Positions 25,228 through 33,489 are shown, counted from the first letter of the stretch. The stretch: 64,000 bases of DNA from CAXQZM01 sp965229645 (GCA_965229645.1 OZ245893.1:2480001-2544000); one strand, 5' to 3'. Program-made: numbers and translations. The notes: generated from the letters alone by a model not told the origin.

Positions 25228-26489
25228 CAGAAAACTTGGCGCCCGCCGACCCAGGTACCCAGAACGCGCCCTTGCGCAGGAAACTTTTCGTAGGGCGTAT
25301 TGTGGGCACGGCTGTGCAAGGTCTCGCGGTCGATCAGGACGGGCGCATGGGGGTCGAACAGGACCAGATCGGCGGGGGCGCCTTCGGCCAAGGTACCGCC
25401 AGGCAAGCCAAAAACTTGCGCGGGGCGGGTGGTCAGGCGATGCAGCAAGTCGGGCAAAGGCATCGAACCGCGATGCACCAGCGTCAGCGATAGGGGCAAG
25501 AGGGTTTCTAGGCCCACGATCCCAGGGCTGGTCTCGCCGAAGGGCAGGCGCTTGTTGTCGGCATCGACGGGGCGATGGTCGGAGGCGATGAGGTCGATTT
25601 GCCCGCTGGCGACGGCATCGGCTATGGCCTTGCGGTCGGGTTCGGCGCGCAAGGGCGGCTGCGTGCGCGCAAAGGTCCGATAGCCATCGACGGCTTGCTC
25701 ATTGAGCAAGAAGTAGTGCGGCGCGGTCACGGCGCTACAACCGTCGAGCCTGTCGACGGACGATTTGAGCGAAACCAAGCCCGCCACGTAGGTCGCCCCC
25801 GTGGCCGCAGCGAGACTGAGGTCCCGCTGCAGCATGAGGGTCTCGGCCAGGGGGCTTTGGCCCGTGAGGCCGAGCGCCAGGGCGCGCTGGCCCGCGTTCA
25901 TCAAGCCATCGGAAAAGGCGGGGTCTAGCGGCACATTGACAAAGGGCAGGGCCTGCCCGCCCATGTAGATCATGGCCTGGTGCAGCAGGCGGGCGCTCTG
26001 GGTCGGGACCGCGCCGTCGGTGAAGGCCACCGCGCCCTCGGCGGCCAGACGCCGCAGCTCAGCCAGGGCTTCGCCCTGGCACCCGACCGAGAGCGCGCCC
26101 ATGAGCGCGAGGCGCGCCAGGCCTGCGGCCTTGGCGCGTTCGCGCAGGTAGGCGAGGGCCGACCGCCGATCGACCACGGGCTGAGTATTGGGCAAGCCGA
26201 TCAGGGTCGTGATGCCGCCGCGCACCGCCCCCGCGAGGGTTTCCTCCAGCGTTTCCAGGTGCGTCGCCCCAGGGTCGGACAGATGCACGCGGCTGTCGAT
26301 CAGGCCTGGGGCCAAGACGTGGCCCTGCGCGTCGAGCTGGGCGTCCTCGGTGCCCTTCGGCGCACGGCCCGTGGCCAGGTGCGGCCCAAGGGCGGCGATG
26401 CGCCCATCAGCGACGTGCACGCCGCCGCGTTCGTCGCGGCCCGTCGCGGGGTCGATCAGGCGCGCGTTAAAAATGGTCAGGCGCGACAT
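25227..26489 (-). CDS. Dihydroorotase-like PyrC' (probably non-catalytic)
   Basis: An amidohydrolase-fold protein (420 aa) homologous to class I dihydroorotase. The catalytic DxHxH motif reads DSRVH (residues 65-69), so the first metal His is Arg. The HAEDP region reads NVPLDP (the His is Asn), and PHH reads PHY. Later elements such as SDHRPVDADNKRLPF and GIVGLETLLPL are kept, so the fold is intact. In Pseudomonas, an inactive pyrC' next to pyrB is required for aspartate transcarbamoylase assembly. The gene order here (pyrB, then this gene) matches that arrangement. I infer a structural PyrB partner, with an active PyrC encoded elsewhere. Confidence 0.85.
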   Translation of the reverse strand: MSRLTIFNARLIDPATGRDERGGVHVADGRIAALGPHLATGRAPKGTEDAQLDAQGHVLAPGLIDSRVHLSDPGATHLETLEETLAGAVRGGITTLIGLPNTQPVVDRRSALAYLRERAKAAGLARLALMGALSVGCQGEALAELRRLAAEGAVAFTDGAVPTQSARLLHQAMIYMGGQALPFVNVPLDPAFSDGLMNAGQRALALGLTGQSPLAETLMLQRDLSLAAATGATYVAGLVSLKSSVDRLDGCSAVTAPHYFLLNEQAVDGYRTFARTQPPLRAEPDRKAIADAVASGQIDLIASDHRPVDADNKRLPFGETSPGIVGLETLLPLSLTLVHRGSMPLPDLLHRLTTRPAQVFGLPGGTLAEGAPADLVLFDPHAPVLIDRETLHSRAHNTPYEKFPAQGRVLGTWVGGRQVF

Positions 26490-26495
26490 GGCGAC

Positions 26496-26513
26496 ATACC
26501 AAGGGCACGAAGG
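26496..26513. repeat. Short fragment matching the rplU-rpmA spacer hairpin
   Basis: The pyrB-pyrC' spacer contains ACCAAGGGCACGAAGG, an exact 16-base match to the start of the hairpin at 59961-59997. It is too short to prove common origin. Confidence 0.3.
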
Positions 26514-26516
26514 GCA

Positions 26517-27518
26517 TTAGGGAATCCTGATCAATGTTTCGGGGTGGGCACGGGCGGCGTTCATGAGGTCAAAGGCGGCCATGCGCACGGCGACGCCCAT
26601 TTCCACTTGCGCACGAATTTTGGAAGTGTCGGCGAGGTCGGCCACGTCGCTGGCGATTTCGACGCCCCGATTCATGGGGCCAGGGTGCATGACCAGCGCG
26701 CCCTCCGCGGCGAGGGCCAGGCGTGGGCGATTGAGGCCGAAGAAGTCAAAGAATTCGCGGTCGGAGGGGATGAGGTTGGCGCCCATCCGTTCCTTTTGAA
26801 TGCGCAACATCATGAGGGCATGGGCGCCCGCGATGCCCGTTTCCATGTCGTGATGCACCTCGGCCCCCAGGGCAGCGAAAGTGCTGGGCACGAGGCTGGG
26901 CGGGCCAACGAACCGCACCCGCGCGCCCATGGTGGTCAGGAGGTACAGGTTGGACCGGGCCACGCGCGAGTGCGCGACGTCGCCGCAGATAGCGACGATC
27001 AATCCGTTCAGCTCGCCAAAATGGCGCTTGAGCGTCAGGGCGTCGAGCAGCCCTTGGGTGGGGTGCTCGTGCGCGCCGTCGCCAGCGTTCAGGATCGAAC
27101 TGCCGACCTTGCGCGCCAGCAACAGCGGCGCCCCTGCTTGGGTATGGCGCACGACGATGAAATCGGGGCGCATGGCTTCGAGTGTGTAGGCGGTGTCGAG
27201 CAAGGATTCGCCTTTGCTCTGGCTCGAGGTCATGACGTCCATATTGACCACATCGGCGCCCAAGCGCGCCGCCGCGACCTCAAAGCTGGCGCGGGTGCGG
27301 GTGGAATTTTCAAAGAACACGTTCATGACGGTTTTGCCCGCGAGCAGGGCCGAGGATTTGACGCTTCGGCGGCCAAAATCGACGTAGGCGTTGGCGGTGT
27401 CCAAGAAGTGGGCGATCTCCCCCGCGCTGAGGTCGGCCAGGGCCAGCAAGTCCTTGCGATGCCAGTGCCGCCCGACGGTGGCGGCGGGGAAGGCGGCGCG
27501 GGGGTCGCCCTCGCTCAT
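26517..27518 (-). CDS. pyrB: Aspartate carbamoyltransferase catalytic subunit
   Basis: ATCase (333 aa), which makes carbamoyl-aspartate in pyrimidine synthesis. FFENSTRTRASFE (about residues 62-74) binds carbamoyl phosphate and HEHPTQGLLDAL (about 146-157) is the second signature. I chose ATG 27518, which overlaps the ruvX stop and gives the normal N terminus. An upstream in-frame extension inside ruvX encodes Gly/Arg-rich shadow sequence. No pyrI regulatory subunit is adjacent; the following PyrC'-like protein suggests a class A ATCase complex. Confidence 0.96.
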   Translation of the reverse strand: MSEGDPRAAFPAATVGRHWHRKDLLALADLSAGEIAHFLDTANAYVDFGRRSVKSSALLAGKTVMNVFFENSTRTRASFEVAAARLGADVVNMDVMTSSQSKGESLLDTAYTLEAMRPDFIVVRHTQAGAPLLLARKVGSSILNAGDGAHEHPTQGLLDALTLKRHFGELNGLIVAICGDVAHSRVARSNLYLLTTMGARVRFVGPPSLVPSTFAALGAEVHHDMETGIAGAHALMMLRIQKERMGANLIPSDREFFDFFGLNRPRLALAAEGALVMHPGPMNRGVEIASDVADLADTSKIRAQVEMGVAVRMAAFDLMNAARAHPETLIRIP

Positions 27519-28033
27519 GCCTGCTCTGGTGCCTCGGCGGTCGCGAGCGCCGCCTCCCGCGCGCGGCCCAGGGCTTCTAAGGCCGACCCTAGGATGAAGG
27601 CCGCCGCCATCTTGTCCTCCAGGGCCGCGCGACGCGCGCGCGACAGGTCCATCTCGCCCTCCAGGACGCGGTTGGCTTGCTGGCTGGTCAGGCGTTCGTC
27701 CCACAGCAAGAGCGGCAGCGCAAGATCATCGGAGCGCTGTAGGTTGCGGGCGAAGGCTTCGGTCGCTTGGGTTCGGCTGTTTTTGCCGCCGTTGAGGGAC
27801 AGGGGGTAGCCCAGGACGATGAAGCCCACCTCGTGCTCGGCGATGAGGGCGCGCAAAACCTGGGCCTCGGCAGCGAAGGTACGACGGCGACGCAGGACCT
27901 TGTGCGGCGTGGCGGTCAGTTGCAATTTGTCAGTGAGGGCGGTGCCGATCCACTTGGCACCCAAATCGATCCCGAGGATCCGCTGGTAGGAAGGGACTTG
28001 GCGGGGGGGGGGAAGGTCCTGGTAAATGGGCAT
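27515..28033 (-). CDS. ruvX: Putative pre-16S rRNA nuclease YqgF/RuvX
   Basis: An RNase H-fold protein (172 aa) implicated in 16S rRNA 5'-end maturation. RILGIDLGAKWIGTALTD (residues 18-35) carries the first catalytic Asp. VLGYPLSLNGGKNSRT and LLWDERLTSQQANRVL are the conserved later motifs, and the final Asp lies in ALEDKMAAAFIL. It is divergent from gatC, with about 65 bp between them. Confidence 0.94.
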   Translation of the reverse strand: MPIYQDLPPPRQVPSYQRILGIDLGAKWIGTALTDKLQLTATPHKVLRRRRTFAAEAQVLRALIAEHEVGFIVLGYPLSLNGGKNSRTQATEAFARNLQRSDDLALPLLLWDERLTSQQANRVLEGEMDLSRARRAALEDKMAAAFILGSALEALGRAREAALATAEAPEQA

Positions 28034-28098
28034 TAAACTTGCGCCCTAGCGACCTTGCCCCTTGTCCGCAAGCTGGCCTGCGGATAGAGCCCCTGGCC

Positions 28099-28377
28099 AT
28101 GACGATTGATGTGCCCAAGGTGGCGAATTTGGCGCGCTTGGCTTTGCCGGCCGAGCGGATCCCCGCCTTGGAGGCGGAGTTGAGCAGCATTTTGCGGTTT
28201 GTCGAGCAACTGTCGGAGGTGGATACGCAAGGCGTCGAGCCCATGACCTCGGTCGTGGCCATGACCCAAAGGTTGCGCCCCGATGCGGTGCGCGAGGGCG
28301 ATCAAGCCGCGCAGGTCTTGGCCAATGCGCCCGACCGCGTGGCCGATTTCTTTGCCGTGCCTAAGGTCGTGGAGTAG
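28099..28377 (+). CDS. gatC: Asp-tRNA(Asn)/Glu-tRNA(Gln) amidotransferase subunit C
   Basis: GatC (92 aa) clamps GatA to GatB in the GatCAB complex that corrects Glu-tRNA(Gln) and/or Asp-tRNA(Asn). The sequence shows VANLARLALP, the repeated central helix around LSSILRFVEQLSEVDT, and the C-terminal loop PDRVADFFAVPKVVE. I chose ATG 28099 over an upstream in-frame start. It is 10 bp from gatA. Confidence 0.95.
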   Translation: MTIDVPKVANLARLALPAERIPALEAELSSILRFVEQLSEVDTQGVEPMTSVVAMTQRLRPDAVREGDQAAQVLANAPDRVADFFAVPKVVE

Positions 28378-28387
28378 GTCCTCGCCC

Positions 28388-29863
28388 ATGTCGTCGCTTC
28401 TGAATCTGTCCTTGTCGCAAGCGGCGGCCAAACTGCGCGCGCGGGAGGTCAGCGCCTCGGAACTAGCGCAAGCCGCACTAAGCGCAGCCGAACGCATCGA
28501 CAACGGGGCCTTTGTGACACCGACGCCCGAGCTGGCGCAGGCCATGGCCGCGGCCGCCGACGCGCGCTTGGCCAAGGGCGAGGCGGGGGTGATCGAGGGC
28601 GTACCGCTGGGCATCAAGGATTTGTTTGCGACCCAAGGGATCAAGACGACCTGCGGCTCGCGCATCTTAGAAAATTTTGTGCCGCCGTACGAATCGACCG
28701 TGACGCAAAACCTGCGCGATCAGGGCGCGGTCTTTGTCGGCAAACTCAATATGGACGAATTTGCCATGGGCTCGGCGAATTTGAACCCGACCTTCGGCCC
28801 TGTGACCAACCCTTGGCGCGGCACCGACGGCAAGGCCCTGGTTCCTGGCGGCTCCTCGGGCGGGTCGGCGGCGGCGGTGGCGGCGGGCCAGGTCTTGGGC
28901 GCTACGGCCACGGACACGGGCGGGTCGATTCGCCAACCTGCGGCCTTTTGCGGCGTGACGGGCCTGAAACCGACGTACGGTCGTTGCTCGCGCTACGGCA
29001 TCATCGCCTTCGCCAGTTCGTTGGACCAGGCCGGGCCCATCGCCCGCACCGTCGCCGATACGGCCCTGTTGCTCCAGGCCATGGCTGGGTACGACCCCAA
29101 GGATTCGACGTCGGTCGATCACCCCGTCCCCAACTACGCAGCGCAGCTCGGCGGGTCGATCAAGGGCACGAAAATCGGTGTGCCAGGGGAATATGTGGTC
29201 GCGGGCATGTCGGCAGAAATTTCGGCGCTCTGGGACCAGGGGCGGCAATGGCTGGCGGCGGCGGGCGCGGAACTGGTCGATATTTCCTTGCCCCATACGC
29301 GATACGCCTTGCCGTGCTACTACATCATCGCCCCCGCCGAAGCCTCGTCGAACCTGTCCCGCTACGATGGTGTGCGCTACGGCCTAAGGGTCGATCCCCC
29401 TGCGGATTCCGACGACAAGCTGCACGACATGTACCGCGCGACCCGCGCGGCGGGGTTCGGCGATGAGGTGCAGCGCCGCATCATGATCGGGGCCTATGTG
29501 CTGTCGGCGGGCTTCTACGATGCGTACTACAATCAGGCGCGCAAAGTGCGTACCTTGATCGCGCGCGACTTTGAACGGGCCTTCGCCGACGGCATCGACG
29601 CCATCCTAACCCCGACAACCCCCAGCCCCGCCTTTGCCATCGGCGAGCAACCAAGCGACCCGGTGGAGATGTACTTGAACGATGTGTTCACCGTGCCGAC
29701 GTCCATGGCAGGGCTGCCCGGCATCTCGGTGCCCGCGGGCTTGTCCCGTGACGGCAAACCGCTCGGTCTGCAATTGATCGGCCAACCGTTCCAGGAAGGC
29801 GCGCTCATGAACATGGCGCAAAAACTCGAAGAGGCCGCTGCCTTCCCCTTTTTGGGAATTTGA
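28388..29863 (+). CDS. gatA: Asp-tRNA(Asn)/Glu-tRNA(Gln) amidotransferase subunit A
   Basis: The glutaminase subunit (491 aa), an amidase-signature enzyme that releases ammonia from glutamine. The Ser-cisSer-Lys triad is visible: Lys in PLGIKDLFATQG (about residue 78), then GGSSGGSAAAVAAG, then DTGGSIRQPAAFCG. Length is normal. gatB, often next in line, is absent from this window; the genes that follow are unrelated, so gatB must lie elsewhere if the complex is complete. Confidence 0.97.
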   Translation: MSSLLNLSLSQAAAKLRAREVSASELAQAALSAAERIDNGAFVTPTPELAQAMAAAADARLAKGEAGVIEGVPLGIKDLFATQGIKTTCGSRILENFVPPYESTVTQNLRDQGAVFVGKLNMDEFAMGSANLNPTFGPVTNPWRGTDGKALVPGGSSGGSAAAVAAGQVLGATATDTGGSIRQPAAFCGVTGLKPTYGRCSRYGIIAFASSLDQAGPIARTVADTALLLQAMAGYDPKDSTSVDHPVPNYAAQLGGSIKGTKIGVPGEYVVAGMSAEISALWDQGRQWLAAAGAELVDISLPHTRYALPCYYIIAPAEASSNLSRYDGVRYGLRVDPPADSDDKLHDMYRATRAAGFGDEVQRRIMIGAYVLSAGFYDAYYNQARKVRTLIARDFERAFADGIDAILTPTTPSPAFAIGEQPSDPVEMYLNDVFTVPTSMAGLPGISVPAGLSRDGKPLGLQLIGQPFQEGALMNMAQKLEEAAAFPFLGI

Positions 29864-29890
29864 GCAAGCCTCCTTCAAAACCGCCGCGGG

Positions 29891-29919
29891 CAAAAAAAAG
29901 GCCCGCAGTCGCGGGCCTT
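29891..29919 (-). terminator. Intrinsic terminator for the DUF1127 gene
   Basis: Read on the minus strand, 9-bp arms AAGGCCCGC/GCGGGCCTT with a 4-base loop are followed by eight T residues. It lies 42 bp downstream of the DUF1127 stop. No U-run follows on the gatA strand. The adjoining bases 29913-29935 match the repeat family (TTCGCTTATACCCCGA), so this terminator may derive from a repeat remnant. Confidence 0.75.
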
Positions 29920-29960
29920 CGCTTATACCCCGAAGGGCTCAATGGTTCGTCTGGCTTAAC

Positions 29961-30140
29961 CTAGAGGAACGCGCTGCCGTTTTTGCGGTTGCCGTTGCGG
30001 ACGGCGCTCCAGATTTCGCCACGTCCAATGCCCAGATCGTTCAATTCACGGTCGGAAAGCGTGTGCAATTCACGAGCAGCGCGGGCATAACCTGCGTTCT
30101 CTGCCCAGTTGGTGTATGCGGTGCGTACAGCTTTGATCAT
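29961..30140 (-). CDS. DUF1127 small basic protein
   Basis: A 59-residue protein beginning MIKAVRTAYTNWAENAGYAR, with the DUF1127 core TLSDRELNDLGIGRGEI near residues 27-43. The DUF1127 family is common in alphaproteobacteria and in some species affects phosphate or RNA-related regulation, but no function can be assigned here. AAAGGA lies 7 nt before the ATG. A strong terminator follows the stop. It is convergent with gatA and forms a single-gene unit. Confidence 0.88.
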   Translation of the reverse strand: MIKAVRTAYTNWAENAGYARAARELHTLSDRELNDLGIGRGEIWSAVRNGNRKNGSAFL

Positions 30141-30242
30141 TTTTTAGTCCTTTCATCTGCTCGTACACCCCTGGTCTTCAGGGGAAGAGGCGGCAGGGCC
30201 ATGCTTGGGAGGAGATCTTCACCAAGGGTTGGGAGGAGGAGT
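30141..30242. other. DUF1127 leader and purine-rich tract
   Basis: A short stretch upstream of the DUF1127 start holding its likely promoter. It ends in a GGGAGGAGGA tract (30231-30240) that could serve as a ribosome binding site for the small Cys-rich frame that follows. Confidence 0.4.
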
Positions 30243-30245
30243 GTG

Positions 30246-30449
30246 GTGAAGGGCCCCGCCGTTCTCTTGAGTTGGGATATAGGGCGAGAGCCGCAGAATT
30301 ACCAATGCAAAAAATGCAAGGCACGCCCAACAAAAGCGCAATTAGGAGCCCATTGCTCCAATAATTGCACAAACGGCAAGCTTTACTGCAGAAATGATCA
30401 AACTTTTATTACTTGCACAAACTGCAAACCTCCCGTTTTTCTTGATTAA
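30246..30449 (+). CDS. Possible Cys-rich zinc-ribbon mini-protein, unknown function
   Basis: A 67-codon frame from GTG 30246 (or 30243), with a strong GGAGGAGG tract 7-14 nt upstream. The predicted product has eight Cys arranged as YQCKKCK, HCSNNC, YCRN and TCTNCKPP, which resembles paired zinc knuckles. The DNA is AT-richer than its surroundings, suggesting transfer. It sits between the DUF1127 gene and repeat copy f. I recognise no family. The Cys spacing and the ribosome binding site are the only support, so it may be spurious. Confidence 0.35.
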   Translation: MKGPAVLLSWDIGREPQNYQCKKCKARPTKAQLGAHCSNNCTNGKLYCRNDQTFITCTNCKPPVFLD

Positions 30450-30482
30450 GATGGCGTCAGCGGTTTCGCGATCTTCCCTCTC

Positions 30483-30925
30483 ATACCAGCGGTAAAAAAA
30501 GCTGACACTTTATTTTGCCATTTTCTGTCTCACGGCAGAAACGCTTCGCGTTTCGGCTTTTTTGGGTAGCGGTCTCTACTCGCTCGCCACGCGCGTTTAG
30601 CCCGGCCGCTTTTTGTGGCGGTCTCTACTTGCTCGCCACGCTCGCTCAGCCCGCCGCTTTTTGTGGCGGTCTCTACTTGCTCGCTACGCTCGCTCAGTCC
30701 GCCGCTTTTTGTGGTCGGTCTCTAAGCGCTCGCTACGCTCGTTCAGCCCGACCGCTGGACGGGGCCTTCGCTTTACCCCGAGGCGCTTTCTTAACTCATC
30801 TCGGGGCCGTGCGTTTGGAGCGCGGGCGTTCCCTGCGCCTTCGGGCTTGGAGCCCGCTTTGGGGGACCGCAGTCGCGGCCCTTATACCAGCGGACATAAG
30901 GGTCATTTTTAATCGCCGCTGGTAT
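30483..30925 (-). repeat. Multi-hairpin repeat, expanded long form (copy f)
   Basis: The largest copy (443 bp), in reverse orientation, from ATACCAGCGG to CGCTGGTAT. It contains four head-to-tail modules of about 47 bp with the core GCGGTCTCTACTTGCTCGC, at about 30570-30745. These correspond to the two modules in copy a and the one in copy g. The A/T-rich terminal stem is degraded, with mismatches. It lies between the possible mini-gene and the ccdA-like gene. Confidence 0.9.
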
Positions 30926-31002
30926 TGGCCGCCCCGTCTGTGCGTGAAAAGGTCGATCCTAAGGCGATACAGCCAGCAGGCTTGCCTCGGTCAATGAGGG
31001 GT

Positions 31003-31794
31003 TCAGAAAGTCACGACTGGCACGGGCGGTGCTTCGTCGCCCATGACATCCGCCTGACGGTCCTGCAGCCATAGATCCAATCCGCTTACAGCGTGGGTCC
31101 AGGTGCCTTCCAACTGGGCCTCCAACCAAAAAATACCGCCCGTTAGGATCAGAACGCCCATGACAACCAGCGCGCCCCCCATGAGCGGTTTGAGACGCGT
31201 GACCCAGCTCGCGATGGCGTTGCGGCGCGCCATCAGGGCCGAACGTGCGCCGAGCCCTAGGACCAGGATGAAGGTGACGGCGCCCAAGCCAAAGAACCCG
31301 TAGCGCAGATACGTGAACCAAAAAGCCACATCGCCGCCAAGACTGGCCGAGGAGGCCGCAATCAGGGCCGGGCTTGCGCATGGGACCCAGGCGAGGGCGA
31401 GCAAAAGGCCGATGACGAACTGCTCGCTTAGACTGGTGCCTTTGGCCTCGGCAGCGGCTTGCTGGGCACCGCTGGTGAAGCGGCCCAGCGTGCCAGTGAA
31501 TGCCGCGTAGGCGCGCGGTACCAGGAATAGGACCCCCATAGCGATCAGCAAACTTGCGGAAATCGTCCCAACGACGCCCTCGGACACCGCCCCCACGCTT
31601 TCCTGAAAAATCAGGGCGAGGGTCCCGCCGATGACGGCGTAGGCGCCCAGAACCCCGAGAGACAGGGCCACCGGCCCCCAGCGATTGACGTTGAGGGCCG
31701 AGAGAATGACGAAGGGCAGCACGGGCAGGACGCAAGGGTTAAGCGTCACGAACAGGCCGTAGCCGTAGTGGACTAGGAGATCGCCCATGGACAA
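31003..31794 (-). CDS. CcdA/DsbD-family thiol-redox membrane protein
   Basis: A polytopic inner-membrane protein (263 aa) of the cytochrome c biogenesis transmembrane region family, passing reducing power from cytoplasmic thioredoxin to the periplasm. The redox Cys pair is in LNPCVLPVLPF (about residue 21) and ALAWVPCASPAL (about residue 142). Six or so hydrophobic segments are visible. The next gene on the same strand encodes a secreted thioredoxin-like protein, a likely partner. Ahead of it is DUF1223, another Cys-pair exported protein. Confidence 0.88.
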   Translation of the reverse strand: MSMGDLLVHYGYGLFVTLNPCVLPVLPFVILSALNVNRWGPVALSLGVLGAYAVIGGTLALIFQESVGAVSEGVVGTISASLLIAMGVLFLVPRAYAAFTGTLGRFTSGAQQAAAEAKGTSLSEQFVIGLLLALAWVPCASPALIAASSASLGGDVAFWFTYLRYGFFGLGAVTFILVLGLGARSALMARRNAIASWVTRLKPLMGGALVVMGVLILTGGIFWLEAQLEGTWTHAVSGLDLWLQDRQADVMGDEAPPVPVVTF

Positions 31795-31806
31795 AGTCTC
31801 GAATGA

Positions 31807-32214
31807 CTAGGAGTTGGACGCGTCAGGATCGGCCAGTTCGGCCATAAGCAAAGCCTCGACCGCGGTCGCCGACGTCCCGCCTACCTCAATGGCGACCAAG
31901 GTTCGATCTTTGATCAGCGCAAGGGAGGTGCGAGCATGGATCCCGAGGCTCGCGGCAAAATCGCGATTGGCGCCGTAGACAGCCTCCAGCACAATGACGT
32001 CTTCGTAGGTAGGATCGTCCAGCAAAGCTTGCAAGTTGCGGCGCTGCGTCGTGCAGCGCGAACACCAGCTTTCATAAAAATTGATCACAATGGGCTGGCC
32101 CGTTTCTAGGGCCGAATCAAAACGCGCCTCGCTAAAGTCGTCGAAGTTTTGCGCGCGTGCCCCGAGAGGGGTGAGGAACAGGAGGGCGATAAGGAAAGTC
32201 AGGCGTTGGAACAT
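31807..32214 (-). CDS. Exported thioredoxin-like protein
   Basis: A 135-residue protein with a clear signal peptide (RLTFLIALLFLTPLGARAQ) and a thioredoxin-fold segment with FYESWCSRCTTQRRNL, so the active site is WCSRC. The middle and C terminus are short compared with full thioredoxins. I chose ATG 32214, which has AGAGG upstream. It ends 12 bp from the ccdA-like gene, so the two are probably co-transcribed and act together in periplasmic disulfide reduction. Confidence 0.85.
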   Translation of the reverse strand: MFQRLTFLIALLFLTPLGARAQNFDDFSEARFDSALETGQPIVINFYESWCSRCTTQRRNLQALLDDPTYEDVIVLEAVYGANRDFAASLGIHARTSLALIKDRTLVAIEVGGTSATAVEALLMAELADPDASNS

Positions 32215-32408
32215 GAGGAAACCTCTCTTGGTTGCGGTTTCGTGCCTCTTAGGCGGCTCCAGGTCGATTGCACAATCACCCTGCTTCACAGTCTCGTTAC
32301 GCCAAAGGTCCCCCACAACGCCCTTTGAGATTGCCTGTGGTCAATTGACGCGGCCCAATCGCTGAGCTGTGAGTAGCCGTGACGGAGCGAGTCTGGCAAA
32401 GGGCGCCG

Positions 32409-33134
32409 ATGCGTGCCTTGCTTTGGTCCTGCTGGCTGATCTTCGCCGCCCCTGTTTATGCTGAGCAACGGGTGGGGTTGAAGGTTGTTGAACTCTTCAC
32501 CAGCCAGGGCTGTTCCTCTTGCCCGCCTGCGGATGCGCTGCTGGCCGATTGGCGCGAGACCCCTGGGCTGCTGCCCTTGGCTTACCACGTTGACTATTGG
32601 AACTACTTGGGGTGGGAGGACCCGTTGAGCGCCGCCTTTGCCACCGAACGGCAGTTGGCCTATCGGGAGGCCTTGGGCACCCCTTATGTCTATACCCCGC
32701 AGTTTGTCGTGGCAGGGCGGGCCGAATTTGGCCTCATGGAGCTGTCGGGTCTGGTCCAGAGTCTCGGCGCTGACACGCCGCCAGCCCCGCCCATGCGCTG
32801 GCAGGGTGCCACCTTGCACTTGGGGCCAGCGGACGCTGGGTCCCAAAGGGGTCACATGTGGTTGATCCACTTCCACGATCAGGTCCAAACCCAAATTCGG
32901 GCGGGGGAAAATCGCGGCCTCAGCTTGGCCTCGCACCATCCCGTCTGGCGGGTTGAACGGCTCGGGTCTTGGCAGGGCGAGGCAGTGGCGCTCGATCTCG
33001 ACGCGCCCGAGGCTTACGGACTCGCGGTCGTGGTGACCAACCCCGAAGGTCACATCATTGCAGCGGCAGATTGGCGCCTAAGTCCCCAAGGGCAGAACGA
33101 AACGCTGATTCCGACCAGCGGCTCCAAGCGGTGA
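32409..33134 (+). CDS. DUF1223 exported thioredoxin-fold protein
   Basis: A secreted protein (about 241 aa) with signal peptide LLWSCWLIFAAPVYA followed by VVELFTSQGCSSCPPADALL, the DUF1223 hallmark with a CSSC pair. YHVDYWNYLGWEDP and TPQFVVAGR are also family features. The function is unknown; a thiol oxidoreductase role is inferred from the Cys pair. ATG 32409 has AAGGG upstream; GTG 32379 would add ten residues. It is divergent from the thioredoxin-like gene. Confidence 0.87.
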   Translation: MRALLWSCWLIFAAPVYAEQRVGLKVVELFTSQGCSSCPPADALLADWRETPGLLPLAYHVDYWNYLGWEDPLSAAFATERQLAYREALGTPYVYTPQFVVAGRAEFGLMELSGLVQSLGADTPPAPPMRWQGATLHLGPADAGSQRGHMWLIHFHDQVQTQIRAGENRGLSLASHHPVWRVERLGSWQGEAVALDLDAPEAYGLAVVVTNPEGHIIAAADWRLSPQGQNETLIPTSGSKR

Positions 33135-33489
33135 TCTGAACCCGCTTTAGCACGATCCATTCGCTCTGCCTGCGAATTAGGATTCAAGTTACCATTTTGC
33201 CAATTCAAATCCCGAAAGCAGGGAACGAAAATCGAATGGAACAGGGATTTTTCCGAATAACAGGAAACTTCCAAAAGTGCCCCAAGATATAAGGGTTTTG
33301 GGTTCGTCGAACGACCGTTTTGACCCCAAAAAACCCCCAAAAGGGTCCAGATTTGCAAAATTTCCCTGTTTCCGCTTAATCCATGCCTGAAACTGGACGC
33401 AAAATCTCCCAAAATACGCCGCGCCGCAAGGCTTGGGCCCCGTGGTCGAGAGGTGACAGTGGTGGGGACCAGCCCTATAGGCATTTCCT
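33135..33489. other. AT-rich spacer, no gene recognised
   Basis: About 355 bp of lower GC than the flanks. I see no credible coding frame, tRNA, or member of the multi-hairpin family. It probably holds the promoter of the gene at 33490. Confidence 0.5.

Noticed and set aside
25980..27809. A 609-codon plus-strand frame across the pyrC'-like gene and pyrB
   Set aside because: It is antisense to well-supported genes, with Gly/Arg/His-rich shadow composition and no family pattern.
30560..30750. Tandem modules as a possible CRISPR array
   Set aside because: The units are head to tail without unique spacers and are part of the multi-hairpin element; no cas genes are present.
30515..30997. A 160-codon plus-strand frame with repeating LLATLAQ-like units
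   Set aside because: It is a translation of repeat copy f and its tandem 47-bp modules, not a protein gene.
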